A DNA stretch of 64,000 nucleotides from Chthoniobacteraceae bacterium (GCA_028293625.1 JAQGOL010000030.1:372001-436000), one strand, 5' to 3'. Shown: positions 35,428 through 45,573, counted from the stretch's first letter. Program-made: numbers and translations. The notes: generated by a model not told the origin, from the letters alone.

Positions 35428-37415
35428 TTACCAATAAAACCCGATCCCCGGGAAGCGCGGTGCTGGCGGTGCTGCTTATTATCGCATTCACCACCGCCTT
35501 TATCGCCGTTATTTATCATCTGACGGCTACAAGCGCGCTCACGACCCGCCGCACCATCAATCGCAGCACCGCCATGGCGTATGCCGATGCGGTGATGGAA
35601 AGTCTTTTCAACCAGTGGCGCACGGTCATGGTCAATGCGAACAGCTCCGATGACCGCGACAAGGGCGTTCCGAGCTCTTCGCTCACCACTTTGAGCGTTC
35701 CGACCACCAGCGTGGTCGGACGGCTGCCCGGGATTTATGCCCCCTCAAGCGCGGCGGTGACCGCGGCGACGCCGATGCTTCAAACGACCACCGACTCCAC
35801 CGGCCGGCCCGTTCCCGAGAACGGCACCACTGTCAGCAACCGTAAACGCCTCTACTACGTCGCCACCGTAACGGTCCCTTACAATGTGGCGCGAGGCACC
35901 GATAACGTCACCATCAAACGCGTTTTTGTCCGGGGCGGCCGCAGCTTGTTTGATTACTTCTTCTTCGGGACGCAGCCGCGCGTTGAATTTCATCCGGGCG
36001 CCCCGATGTATGTCAATGGCGACGTCTATGTCGAAGGCGAACTCTATACGGCCCACGACTATTTGCATTTTCTCAATGATGTGACCTTCACCGAAGGCAA
36101 CACAATCAAACTAAGTTATAGTCCTGACGATCCCCGGCCCGCCGGGACGACCATCACGAATGGAGGACTTGCCGACAACTGGGTTTCAACTCCCCACATG
36201 GGACCTGAGCAGAAGCTTTTTGATACTCCACAAAGTGCCATGGATCCGCGTTTCACCGACACGAATATGGCCAACGATACCGACTCAGACCAGAACCTGA
36301 ACAATGACGGTTACCACGAATTGGTTGAGCTGCCCGAGCCCACCGGCGATGACCCTCTGGCCATCAACAGCACAGAGAATCATCGCCTTTCAAAAAACGC
36401 CGATTACCGAATTGAAGTCAGCGCCGACAACACTGTCACCATTTACAAAGGCCAGCCGGCCGCGGGTGCCGCGGAAGTTCCTCTCTCTACTTCGAATGCT
36501 GAATATACCGTCTTAAAAAACGCTTTAACCACCGATAATGCCATATACGATATTCGTGAAGGCGACTACGCACGCCTCGTGACGTTGGACGTGGAAAAAG
36601 TGAGGGTCGCCGCGGATGCAGGCCAGCTCATTGATGGAGTGAACGTGACACCCAACGTCAAGGATGGCTTTACGATCTATATAAAAGACACAAGCCAGGG
36701 AGCAGTGAGCACTTATCTTTCAACACCCGGCACGTTGGCGATTGCCGCCAAGACAGGTGTCCCTGCCGTACCCGCCAACTACACCCGCGTTACAAGCAGC
36801 GAATTGCGAGGAGTCAGGCTGATCAATGGCGGGAAACTTCCTCTCAGCGGTTTGACGATTGCGACGCCCCATGCGGCGTATATCCAGGGCGATTACAATA
36901 CCGGCACCACAAAGAGCGGCACCACGATCACAGCCCAGCCGGCGACGAATACAACCACACAATACACGCCGCCCAATGATACGCCGAGCGCCTGGGTCAG
37001 CGGTTATGGTCACGAAGACAGGCCGGCCGCGGTAATCGCCGATGCCGTCAATATTCTTTCCAATTCGTGGAAAGATGATCAGTCACCCAAATCCAAATCA
37101 TCCAAAGTAGCCTCCAGCACCACTATCAATTGCGCCATCCTCGCGGGCAATGTCGCCTCCAACAGTACTTCTTATAGCGGCGGCGTCGAAAACTTCGTCC
37201 GCTTCCACGAAACCTGGAGTAACAAATACCTGACGATCAAGGGCGCGCTCGCCCTTCTTTATACAAGCAAGGAAGCAACCGGCAAATGGGCGAGCGCGGA
37301 CTATGATCCGCCAAATCGCCGCTGGTATTACGACAACGCTTTCCAGGAACGAACACCGCCCGGATTCCGTTTCGCACGCAGCTACGATCGCGGCGATTGG
37401 ATCGCACACCAATGA
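35424..37415 (+). CDS. Large PilX-like pilus/pseudopilus-associated protein
   Basis: A 663-residue protein with a GTG start overlapping the previous stop by 4 bases. The N-terminus GSAVLAVLLIIAFTTAFIAV is a membrane helix after a short basic leader, resembling PilX/PulK-type components rather than a classical prepilin (no FTLxE). The long remainder is predicted extracytoplasmic, rich in Thr/Ser/Asn and beta structure, without obvious catalytic motifs. Its place between two pseudopilins and a small secreted protein suggests a structural or adhesive role. I do not recognise a specific family. Confidence 0.8.
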   Translation: MITNKTRSPGSAVLAVLLIIAFTTAFIAVIYHLTATSALTTRRTINRSTAMAYADAVMESLFNQWRTVMVNANSSDDRDKGVPSSSLTTLSVPTTSVVGRLPGIYAPSSAAVTAATPMLQTTTDSTGRPVPENGTTVSNRKRLYYVATVTVPYNVARGTDNVTIKRVFVRGGRSLFDYFFFGTQPRVEFHPGAPMYVNGDVYVEGELYTAHDYLHFLNDVTFTEGNTIKLSYSPDDPRPAGTTITNGGLADNWVSTPHMGPEQKLFDTPQSAMDPRFTDTNMANDTDSDQNLNNDGYHELVELPEPTGDDPLAINSTENHRLSKNADYRIEVSADNTVTIYKGQPAAGAAEVPLSTSNAEYTVLKNALTTDNAIYDIREGDYARLVTLDVEKVRVAADAGQLIDGVNVTPNVKDGFTIYIKDTSQGAVSTYLSTPGTLAIAAKTGVPAVPANYTRVTSSELRGVRLINGGKLPLSGLTIATPHAAYIQGDYNTGTTKSGTTITAQPATNTTTQYTPPNDTPSAWVSGYGHEDRPAAVIADAVNILSNSWKDDQSPKSKSSKVASSTTINCAILAGNVASNSTSYSGGVENFVRFHETWSNKYLTIKGALALLYTSKEATGKWASADYDPPNRRWYYDNAFQERTPPGFRFARSYDRGDWIAHQ

Positions 37416-37972
37416 AACTGCACATCGCAGCATGGCTGCTCGCCTCCGCCGGCATCGCACCCGGCCTGGATCTCACACCTGAAACAAGCTTTAAGGAGTT
37501 GGAGGGAACAAAAATCCTGACCACCTTTTTCAAGGACGGCGCTCGGACAGTCATCTGGGATCAACCATGGCCGGTGAGCGGCGGAGGCACTAAAATTGCC
37601 CTTTATCCGCCCGATGTCTCGGGCTCCGCCATGTTTATCGAAATCAGGAAGCCACAGGCCGATGCCATCCCGCAACCTGGCGCAACGCAAACAGAGCTGG
37701 AGAAATGGGCCGTGCAGTTCCTTCCCCAGGATATAACCAAGCTTGTCTGTGTCCGCTCGGTTCCGTGTCCCTATCAGCTTCATACGAAGCCAAGCCAGGA
37801 ATTTATCTTTGACTACGTTTCCCAAGTCCGCTGCATGAGTTCATCGATCAGTTATGTCGACCTCAATGAGAACGAGCGGGTTATAGTCCATATCACGGCG
37901 CCCACTGAAGCCTTCAAACCAATCCGGGCCACCGCACTCAAAAGCATGTTCCGCTGGAAGTGGTCGAATTAA
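37412..37972 (+). CDS. Small exported protein of the pseudopilin operon
   Basis: A 186-residue protein with a Sec signal (MKLHIAAWLLASAGIAPGLD). The ATG overlaps the previous stop by 4 bases (ATGA); an in-frame upstream start at 37397 would extend it by five residues. The mature part has two Cys residues in VCVRSVPCPYQ and no recognised domain. Position and overlap make it part of the pseudopilin operon; its function is unknown. Confidence 0.75.
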   Translation: MKLHIAAWLLASAGIAPGLDLTPETSFKELEGTKILTTFFKDGARTVIWDQPWPVSGGGTKIALYPPDVSGSAMFIEIRKPQADAIPQPGATQTELEKWAVQFLPQDITKLVCVRSVPCPYQLHTKPSQEFIFDYVSQVRCMSSSISYVDLNENERVIVHITAPTEAFKPIRATALKSMFRWKWSN

Positions 37973-38069
37973 GCGGCAGCATTGGTCAGCCACCCATTCG
38001 AGATGGAGACCAAGCGCCAGCGGTTTGAGGCGCCGGCACTGACCCTTACCGCAGAGTAGAACAGGTCTC

Positions 38070-38474
38070 TTATTTGCCAAGCGGCTTGCCGGCGCTGATC
38101 CAGGCCTTCAATCCGCCATCGAGATGCATGATCGATTGAAACTTCTGATCTTTAAAAGCAGGCAACGCACGGGTGCTGCGCGCGCCACCACCGCAATGCA
38201 CCACATACGACTCGTTCTTATCGAGCGCGCCGATCTTTTCCTTAAAATCAGGCGCTGAGCAATCGATGTTCCGGGCCCCGGCGATGTGGCCGGCGGCGAA
38301 CTCTTCAGGCGACCGCAAATCGATGACGGTGGCTTTTTTCTGGGTGATCAGAGGCGCCACTTCCGCCGGCGTTACATGCTTTGCGCCATCAGGCCCGGCG
38401 GCCGCGGCAGCTTGGCCAAAAGAGGCGGCCGCGGAAAAACAGAGCAGTGAAAATGCGAGGAAATGACGATTCAT
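38070..38474 (-). CDS. Exported rhodanese-like protein
   Basis: A 134-residue single-domain rhodanese with a signal peptide (FLAFSLLCFSAAASFGQA). The active-site loop is CGGGARS, with the Cys preceded by VVH, and the domain opens with VIDLRSPEEFAAGHIAGARN. Such periplasmic rhodaneses transfer or carry sulfur to thiols, but the acceptor is unknown. The start at 38474 is chosen because the signal peptide begins there; the frame is open about 24 codons further upstream. It lies just after the convergent pseudopilin operon. Confidence 0.9.
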   Translation of the reverse strand: MNRHFLAFSLLCFSAAASFGQAAAAAGPDGAKHVTPAEVAPLITQKKATVIDLRSPEEFAAGHIAGARNIDCSAPDFKEKIGALDKNESYVVHCGGGARSTRALPAFKDQKFQSIMHLDGGLKAWISAGKPLGK

Positions 38475-38608
38475 AGAGTGAGGATTTAGGTTTTGGCTGG
38501 CGGCCCGAGTCTGGGTTAAACCGGTCGGGCACGACACAAGGATCACCGAGCAAGAGTCAATGCAACCCTTTCATGCGAAACCGGTTGAGTTTCACCGGGT
38601 CGCGCAGC

Positions 38609-41600
38609 TTACCTGGCTTTAAGCGACTCGAGGTAAGCGAGGATGCTCGCGAGCTCCGCGGGGGAGATCGTATTGACCAATCCCTCGGGCATCATGGAGG
38701 TATCGCGTTTGCCGCGGGCTTTAATGTCGCCGACTTCAAGCTTCACCACCTGCCCGGTGATGTTGCCCACATCCAGCGAATCGCCGCCTTCGCGGGTCAC
38801 AAAGCCTTCAATGTGTTCGCCTTTCTTTGTATCAAACCATTGCGACTCGAATCCCTGCGCGATCTTGGCGCTCGGTTTGATGATCGATTCGCATAGCTCT
38901 TTGCGAGTATAACGGGTGGCGATTCCTGCCAGCATTGGGCCCTTGGCCGGCTCATCCGGCGACGTCGTGTGACAGGCGATGCAGCCCTGGCGCAGGAACA
39001 GATCCTTCCCCTGCGCTGCACTCCCTCCTTTTTGAACGGCGTCCGAGACCTCTTCAAACTTCATCTGCGCGATCAATTGCGCGGGTGTCTCAGTGTTATT
39101 CAAACCGAGGCTCTGGTAGGCAAAGAGCGCCGCCTCGGCCACGGCGTTGTCAGGCGACTTCAATTGGACGCGCACGTCCTCTGCATACGCCTTGGCTTTG
39201 GTCCGTGCGATTACTCCCAGCAGGCTGGCCGCCAGCTCAGGTTTCGCCCACGATTTGGCGACTGCCTTCTCAGCGCCTTCCTTCTCCTTGCCCTTGATCA
39301 GGTTGTTGGTAGCCACATTCACCAGGATCGTCTGAGCCAACAGACGTCTGGCCGCATCGCTCCCCTCAACCAATTTCGCCAGATCGCCCACTTTTCCCGC
39401 GTTCTTGGCGTCACGCGTGAAATTCTCATACGCGGCCGTCAGCGCCGGATTTCCCGGATCGCGCCCGGCAAAGGAGGCAAACGCCGTGATGACGGAATCA
39501 AAGGCGGCGCCGTGTTCGTAGGAGCGCTGCAATAATCGGAGCGAGCGGGCGCGCATCTCGGGATTCTCTTTTTCGTTCGCGGCGACAGCCACCAGGGCCC
39601 GGAACGCTTCATTGGGGAGTTCATTCTTTGGGCTGAACATTCCTTCCACCGCCGTCAGCTTTGAGGCGGAATCCGAACCGGCTTTGGCCAGCATCAATTC
39701 GACCAGGCCTGGAAAGTTAACCTTCGTGCGGTACATGTTTGAAACCAACCAGCGCGCGTCTTCATCGCGGGCCGTATCGAGTTCCGCCTTCAGGGCGCCT
39801 TCCACTTTATCCGAGCCCTCCCAGCGTTCGCCTTTATAAAGCGGGCCGCTGTTATCGGGACGCGTCCCCCACCATTTGTTCATTTCATAAGGCGACTCGC
39901 GCTGATCGAGCCGGCATAGCGCATTAAGAATGCCCTGGCGAAGCTGCGGTTCTTTGACTGTCGCAAGCCGCGAAATCAAGCCGTCGACCACTTTGGTGTC
40001 GTAGATGGCAAAAAGCGCGCGCAAGGCGCCGGGCTTCGCTTTTTCATCCGCGGAATCGAGCGCGCCGAGGCAGGCATCCACCGCCTTGAGCGCCGACAAT
40101 GAACGAATGGCGATGTGCGAGACAACAGGATCCTTGTCCGCGGTCAAAGGGAGCAACGCGCCGGCTTCATCGAGCTTTTTAAGCCGGCCAATCCCGGTAA
40201 CGGCCTGCAAACGCACCCGCGGGTTGGCATCCTCAAGCGCCGAGACAAACGGTTGCGCCGGCAGTTTGGCAGCCAGCCGCTGATCGTCGGCTAGCGCCTT
40301 CAGGGCATATTCGCGCAGCTCATCATTTTTGGTCATCGCCAGGAGCGCGTCGAACGACTGCGCTCCGTCAAGCTGTGCCAGGGTAAAAATGGCCGCCACC
40401 CGTGAGTTGATCGGCGCGGTCGAATTGGCGAGCCCGGCCAATGCTTCACTCACGCCTTCCTGCTTTAGCGCGGAGCGGTGCAAAAGCTCGCGTTGCGCCG
40501 CAAGCCGCCAGGTTGCGCTGGGCGAATTGAGCGTTTGGACAAGCTGCACGCCGGTCAATGCCAGCAGGTCGGGCGCGGGAGCCGGTTTATTCTCCTTGCC
40601 GGAAACGCGGATAACATAACCGGCGGAGGGCCCGACGTAGGTGAACGTAGCCCCTTCCCAGCTGGTAATATAAACGTGCCCCATGCCGTCCACATCCATG
40701 TCCGTGGGCCGGGTGATTTTCACAAATTCCCTGGCATCATCCTTCCACGTGGCGCCGTCAGCTTTGAGCGCATGGCGATAGACGTAACTGCGGCCCCATT
40801 CCACCGTGAAAAGGCCGTGCCCCCATTCACCCGGGAACCCCGGTTCATCGATGAAAATCGAGCCGCAGGGCGAGCCGCCGCCGTAGTCGACCATGGCGTC
40901 GATAAACTCGCCTTTGAAATTTTGATAAAGCGACGGGTAACCGTAATTGGCACCGGGCACCACATGGGAGAGGCGATCATTCCAGCCGTCGCCATCGTTG
41001 GTGTTGTCGCGCGTAAAAAGGTCGAGCGTCGGGCTGACCGCCACGTCGTAAATATTGCGCTGGCCGCGGGAGACAAATTCGAGCCCCGTGCCATCAGTGC
41101 GCACGCGAACCACACCGCCCCCTTTCATGTGTAACGAATTGCCATCGCGGCCTTCCGCCTTGATCGCGCCGTAGTCGCCCACCGCCACGTAAATCCAACC
41201 GTCGATGCCGAGCCGGCAACCGTTGGTGGTATGATCGGCGCCCCGGAATTTCAGGTCAAACCCGAGTCCCGTGATCAGTTCCTCGCTCCGCTGCGCGACG
41301 CCACTGCCATCCTCGTCGTAGTAAGCGGTGAGATTTGGCGGGTGCATGACATAAAGCACGCCGCCTTTGCCTCGCGGCTCCCAGATGACGCCGCGAGGAC
41401 TGTCCATTTTCGCGAACACATTAAATTTGTCCGCTTTCCCGTCTCCATCGGTATCAATGCAACGCACCACACGGCCGCGATCGGCTTTGGCATCAAGTGA
41501 TCCATTCTCGTCGACCGCGACAAAGACCGATGAGCCGTCCGGCGCGGCGCTTACGCTCGTCGGGTAGCCAAGGTCGGGTTGATTGGCAAAAAGGTTGAGG

Positions 41601-41701
41601 TCAAAACCTTCGGGCACCTTGATGTTTTTTAATGGCTCATCCACCGCAAAGGCGATGCTGCCGCAGAGAATCGAGGCAAAAAATATGGGGCGATAAATCA
41701 T
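38609..41701 (-). CDS. PVC-type membrane-bound dehydrogenase-like protein with HEAT repeats and haem motif
   Basis: A 1030-residue exported protein with a signal peptide (ASILCGSIAFAVD). The N-terminal beta-propeller (about 30-390) is the TIGR02604-type domain, with PTSVSAAPDGSSVFVAVDE and GRVVRCIDTDGDGKADKF. HEAT-like helical repeats fill about 400-860. A C-terminal cytochrome domain carries CIACH (C907, C910, H911) with KGPMLAGIATRYTRKELCESI, typical of the TIGR02603 haem domain. The combination is almost confined to PVC bacteria and is thought to oxidise sugars or related compounds in the periplasm; the exact substrate is unknown. Confidence 0.92.
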   Translation of the reverse strand: MIYRPIFFASILCGSIAFAVDEPLKNIKVPEGFDLNLFANQPDLGYPTSVSAAPDGSSVFVAVDENGSLDAKADRGRVVRCIDTDGDGKADKFNVFAKMDSPRGVIWEPRGKGGVLYVMHPPNLTAYYDEDGSGVAQRSEELITGLGFDLKFRGADHTTNGCRLGIDGWIYVAVGDYGAIKAEGRDGNSLHMKGGGVVRVRTDGTGLEFVSRGQRNIYDVAVSPTLDLFTRDNTNDGDGWNDRLSHVVPGANYGYPSLYQNFKGEFIDAMVDYGGGSPCGSIFIDEPGFPGEWGHGLFTVEWGRSYVYRHALKADGATWKDDAREFVKITRPTDMDVDGMGHVYITSWEGATFTYVGPSAGYVIRVSGKENKPAPAPDLLALTGVQLVQTLNSPSATWRLAAQRELLHRSALKQEGVSEALAGLANSTAPINSRVAAIFTLAQLDGAQSFDALLAMTKNDELREYALKALADDQRLAAKLPAQPFVSALEDANPRVRLQAVTGIGRLKKLDEAGALLPLTADKDPVVSHIAIRSLSALKAVDACLGALDSADEKAKPGALRALFAIYDTKVVDGLISRLATVKEPQLRQGILNALCRLDQRESPYEMNKWWGTRPDNSGPLYKGERWEGSDKVEGALKAELDTARDEDARWLVSNMYRTKVNFPGLVELMLAKAGSDSASKLTAVEGMFSPKNELPNEAFRALVAVAANEKENPEMRARSLRLLQRSYEHGAAFDSVITAFASFAGRDPGNPALTAAYENFTRDAKNAGKVGDLAKLVEGSDAARRLLAQTILVNVATNNLIKGKEKEGAEKAVAKSWAKPELAASLLGVIARTKAKAYAEDVRVQLKSPDNAVAEAALFAYQSLGLNNTETPAQLIAQMKFEEVSDAVQKGGSAAQGKDLFLRQGCIACHTTSPDEPAKGPMLAGIATRYTRKELCESIIKPSAKIAQGFESQWFDTKKGEHIEGFVTREGGDSLDVGNITGQVVKLEVGDIKARGKRDTSMMPEGLVNTISPAELASILAYLESLKAR

Positions 41702-41953
41702 GGAAACAAAAGTGGAAACCGGTGGGAAGAGAGGCCGCTGTCCGAACCGGAAACAGAAGCCGGAAGCTGGCGCGCATCGATTAACCGGTCCCCTCTTCCG
41801 GTTCTTAGCTCAATTCCAGGCGTGCCGTCATTATTGCCGGACACCAAGGTTTGGGAACGGCCTCAAAATGGAGCGATGAAAGGTTCAAAACCGTGGAAAA
41901 CCGACATTTGACAAAAAACGTTTTATCACGATTCTCTCCGCTCCCCTGCGCCC

Positions 41954-44815
41954 ATGAAAGCCCACTCCCTTTCCCCGATTGAACCCCTTGAAGCCCGCAT
42001 CGCTCCCGCGCTGACGCTGGTCAATGCGTTGCCTGACATTGTCGCGGGCGTCGGAAAAACCGGAGCTCTGATCGACTTGAGCGGCGTCTTCGGAGACGCC
42101 TCGAGCTTTCACACCAAGGTGCAGTTCACGACAAACTTTGATACCGACACGACAACACCCGGTTTGCAGGCTGGCATCATCGTATTTGAACTCTTTGATG
42201 ACGCGGCCCCGTTGACCGTGCAGAATTTTCTTCAATACGTAAACAACACGGGAAAAGGAGATTATGACGGGACCTTTTTCCATCGCTCCGTTTCCGGCTT
42301 TGTCCTCCAGGGCGGCGGATTTGAAGCGACCGCCCCGGCGAGCCACATTCCAATCGGGGCCGAGGTGCACAACGAATACGATAGCTCGCGCTCGAACCTT
42401 ACGGGGACCATTGCGATGGCCAAGATCGGCACCGGTCCGAACACAGCTTCAAGCGAGTTTTTTATCAATCTCGGCGACAACTCGTCGAATCTGGACAATC
42501 AGAACGGCGGATTCACGGTTTTCGGCAAGGTGACCGCAGGCATGGATGTGATCAACGCGATCGCCGCCCGGCCGCAGAAAGATTTTTCGGGCACGGTCGG
42601 CGCGGCGCTCGGCAGCGTGCCGGTTCAGCCAAGTTACACCGGGACCGGCGTTCCGACTGCCGCGGACTTCATCACGATCACCGATGCCAAAGTAATCGCC
42701 CCGACGCATACGACGGCCGACGGCGTGACCTTCTCGGTGGTTAGCATCACCGATAACGCCACCCAGTTCGATTCGACCCTGGTGACAGGCAATCTTATCG
42801 GCGCCGATTCGCTTGCACTCAATTACGCGGCCGGAAAAAGCGGCACTGCCACCGTCAAAATCAAAGCATCGCAAGCCGGCGCCGAGGATCAGTTTGATTC
42901 ATTCCAGGTCACGGTTAAGCCGAACTTGGCCACGAGCATTGTCAGCGACGGGCTGGCGGCGGTGCTTGTGCCCGGGGCTTCGGGCAAGGTGCGAGTGGAA
43001 CTCACCAATAACGGCGCCGCGTTGCTGACGGGGAAAGCAGACGTTTCCTTTTACCTTTCCAAGGTGACCGACAGCGATCCGACCGGCACTCTTTTCGATT
43101 CAAGCGACAGGCCAGTAGGCTCGATATCCGGGAAAACGGTCAAACTGGCAAGTGGCGCGAGCACTTTCCTAAGTGGAAAGCTCAAAGGGTTGCCGGACGC
43201 TTCGATCGATAAGACGCAAAACGAGTTGTTCCGCCTGATCGCCGTCACTGAAGTTCACAACGCGGCCGATAACGTCACGGTCTCCGAGCTGTTTGCGGAT
43301 GACAACGTGGCGATTGACGGGAACATCCACCGTTTCATTTCCACGCCTAATCTTGTTTCTGAAGTCGTGGCCGACAAACTGCCGGGCAGTATCATTGTGC
43401 CAGGCGACACCGGCGCCATTACATTGAAGCTGAGCAACAATGGCTATACGCAGCTCACAGGCACCGTCGACGTGACGTTCTATCTCTCGATGCTCAATAG
43501 CGCGGACCCGAACGGCGTGTTTTTTGATCCCGGTATCGATACGAAAATCGGCGTCCTGCATAATCTCGATGTAAACCTGGGGACCGGGAAAAGCGCGCTG
43601 GTGACAGGCGACATTTCCATCCCCACCGAGCTGGCTGCAACCCGCGGCCAATCGTATCGGATCATTGCTGAAATCACTTCGGTCCCCTCCGGGGGAGGCG
43701 TGCTCGCTTTAAACGAATTTGACGCCTCAGACAACCTCTCGGCCACTGCCGGCACGCACGCTCTTTACAATGCCTTCGGCAATCTGCTCGAACGCAAGAA
43801 CGCACCGCTGCATTACACCGACGCGGATGGCAACCAGGTTACGCTGACCATGAAGGGGAGCGGTTTTGGCGAGATCCTGGTCTCAAGCACGGGTGAACTT
43901 GATCTCGCCCTCTACAACACCACCGCCTCTTCGGCGGTAAGCGGCTCGGTAGCCGTCGCAGTTGGCGGCGCCGCCGGCACGCAACCGCATACCGCCCTTC
44001 ACAATATCTACTCCAGCGGCGGCACCTCCCAGCCGATTCCAATTGGCACCGTTTTATTGGGCGCATTCGACGTGCATGGCGAAATCGAATTCTCGGGCGG
44101 AATCAAAAGCCTGACCCTGGGCAATCTCATCGATTCCAAAACGTCCGCCTCGCACCTGATCGACATCGGCGCGTTCGCGGGAAAAGGGAATCAGGCGCTC
44201 TCGGTGAAATTCGGATCGGTAACGGATTACGAATTCCGTTCGTTCATGCCTGTCAACTCGATTGCCGTTCAGGAATGGATCGACAGCAATGCCACGATTG
44301 AACAGCTCGCGATGGTTTCGCTGAAGAGCTTTTCGGCGGCAGGCAATTTGGAAGATAGCGTTTACGCGAATATCGACTTCAACCAGGTCGCCTATTCGAA
44401 GGTAAAACTTACCAGCTTTACCGTTGGCGGCGCACTCGATCACGCGACCGTGCAGATCGGTGGCGATGTCGGCAAAGTTGCCCTCGGCTCGATGAATTCC
44501 AGTTACTTTTATGCGGGAGTTATTGCCACTCCAAACGAAGCTCCCAACTATATCTTTGCTCCGCACACGCTTGACAGCTTTGTCGTTAAAGGGGCCACGG
44601 GCATCTTTAAGGATTCCGTGGTCGGCGCCGGCAACATCGGCTCTGTCAGCATCCAAAACGTCGATGGCAGCGGCGGACCCGGTGCATACGGTGTTGTTGC
44701 GTACGCAATCAAAAGTTATTTGCGCGAACAAGGCGCCGCATCGCCTTTCACCGGCACCAATCTTACGCCCGACACTTACGACGTCATTGGCAACTATTCG
44801 GTGCGGGTGATTTAA
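41954..44815 (+). CDS. Surface protein with cyclophilin-type PPIase domain and CARDB-like repeats
   Basis: A 953-residue protein. The start SPIEPLEARIAPA resembles the 'LEPLE' motif found at the N-terminus of many large PVC surface proteins. A cyclophilin domain spans about 55-240 (FFHRSVSGFVLQGGGF, then ANTASSEF-like GPNTASSEFFINLG). Two related beta-sandwich repeats follow, each with the pattern LTNNGAALLTGKADVSFYLS and LSNNGYTQLTGTVDVTFYLS, as in CARDB/Ig-like cell-surface domains. The rest is beta-rich with no known active site. There is no clear classical signal peptide. A TTGACA box at 41908 may belong to its promoter. Extracellular proline isomerisation or a purely structural role are both possible. 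Confidence 0.82.
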   Translation: MKAHSLSPIEPLEARIAPALTLVNALPDIVAGVGKTGALIDLSGVFGDASSFHTKVQFTTNFDTDTTTPGLQAGIIVFELFDDAAPLTVQNFLQYVNNTGKGDYDGTFFHRSVSGFVLQGGGFEATAPASHIPIGAEVHNEYDSSRSNLTGTIAMAKIGTGPNTASSEFFINLGDNSSNLDNQNGGFTVFGKVTAGMDVINAIAARPQKDFSGTVGAALGSVPVQPSYTGTGVPTAADFITITDAKVIAPTHTTADGVTFSVVSITDNATQFDSTLVTGNLIGADSLALNYAAGKSGTATVKIKASQAGAEDQFDSFQVTVKPNLATSIVSDGLAAVLVPGASGKVRVELTNNGAALLTGKADVSFYLSKVTDSDPTGTLFDSSDRPVGSISGKTVKLASGASTFLSGKLKGLPDASIDKTQNELFRLIAVTEVHNAADNVTVSELFADDNVAIDGNIHRFISTPNLVSEVVADKLPGSIIVPGDTGAITLKLSNNGYTQLTGTVDVTFYLSMLNSADPNGVFFDPGIDTKIGVLHNLDVNLGTGKSALVTGDISIPTELAATRGQSYRIIAEITSVPSGGGVLALNEFDASDNLSATAGTHALYNAFGNLLERKNAPLHYTDADGNQVTLTMKGSGFGEILVSSTGELDLALYNTTASSAVSGSVAVAVGGAAGTQPHTALHNIYSSGGTSQPIPIGTVLLGAFDVHGEIEFSGGIKSLTLGNLIDSKTSASHLIDIGAFAGKGNQALSVKFGSVTDYEFRSFMPVNSIAVQEWIDSNATIEQLAMVSLKSFSAAGNLEDSVYANIDFNQVAYSKVKLTSFTVGGALDHATVQIGGDVGKVALGSMNSSYFYAGVIATPNEAPNYIFAPHTLDSFVVKGATGIFKDSVVGAGNIGSVSIQNVDGSGGPGAYGVVAYAIKSYLREQGAASPFTGTNLTPDTYDVIGNYSVRVI

Positions 44816-44821
44816 AAACCC

Positions 44822-45418
44822 TCACAGATCCGAGGGAACCAGCGAGAACATCACGGCGTCCGTGCAACGGCCGTTTATCACAGAGCGGTTCCTGAGAATT
44901 CCCTCGCGTTTGGCGCCGGCTTTTTCCGCGGCGCGTTGACTGGCGATATTTCCAATCGATGCGACGATCTCGATACGGGCCAGTCCGAGCGCTTCAAATC
45001 CAAAACGAGCCACGCGGCGTGCCGCGGAACTTGCCATGCTGCGTCCGGTGCGGCTAGTACGCACCCAGTAGCCCAGATTGGCCAGATTGTTGTCGCGCGA
45101 GATGGAGGTAAGGCCGCAGACCCCGACCACCTCCTTTGTCTTTCGGTCGACAATTACAAAATCGTAAGCCTCGCCGATTGCCCATGCCGCCGAGCGCGAC
45201 TGGCACCAGCGGGTCGCCTCTTCGAATGAATAATCGGCACGGCACCATGGCAGCCACGGCGAAAGTTCAATGAACGACTCGCGCAGAGCCTCGTAGATCT
45301 CATCGGCATCGCAAGGGTCCACCGGCCGCACAAACGCCGCGTCATGCCCCCCTGACTTCCCTCGGCACATTTCCAGGGAAACCAAATCGGGCATTGGCGC
45401 GAATAAACGGGTTTTCAT
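44822..45418 (-). CDS. GNAT acetyltransferase, RimJ/RimL-like
   Basis: A 198-residue N-acetyltransferase. The acetyl-CoA-binding region is NLGYWVRTSRTGRSMASSAA, with ARIEIVASIGNIASQRAAEK downstream, typical of RimJ/RimL/MddA-type enzymes that acetylate N-terminal amines of ribosomal proteins or other small amines. The substrate cannot be predicted. It is convergent with the cyclophilin gene with 6 bases between stops. Confidence 0.9.
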   Translation of the reverse strand: MKTRLFAPMPDLVSLEMCRGKSGGHDAAFVRPVDPCDADEIYEALRESFIELSPWLPWCRADYSFEEATRWCQSRSAAWAIGEAYDFVIVDRKTKEVVGVCGLTSISRDNNLANLGYWVRTSRTGRSMASSAARRVARFGFEALGLARIEIVASIGNIASQRAAEKAGAKREGILRNRSVINGRCTDAVMFSLVPSDL

Positions 45419-45573
45419 CGGGCTGAGTCACCATCGGGAAAGGAATGCTCCGGTGCGAAGCAAAAGGCGGCCCCTACCTTCCGCTCCGGGAATGCCAGCA
45501 GAGACGGCAACGGTCGGCCCTCACAATCGGCTTCCGGCATGAGGAAATCGCTTAAGCTGAAGAGGAATTGCGC

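Noticed and set aside
40478-41134. 218-codon plus-strand frame inside the TIGR02604 gene
   Set aside because: Antisense shadow of a well-supported gene, with no protein-like character.
41908-41935. TTGACA box as a sigma-70 promoter for the cyclophilin gene
   Set aside because: The -35 box is perfect but no convincing -10 hexamer follows at the right spacing, so it is not listed as a feature.
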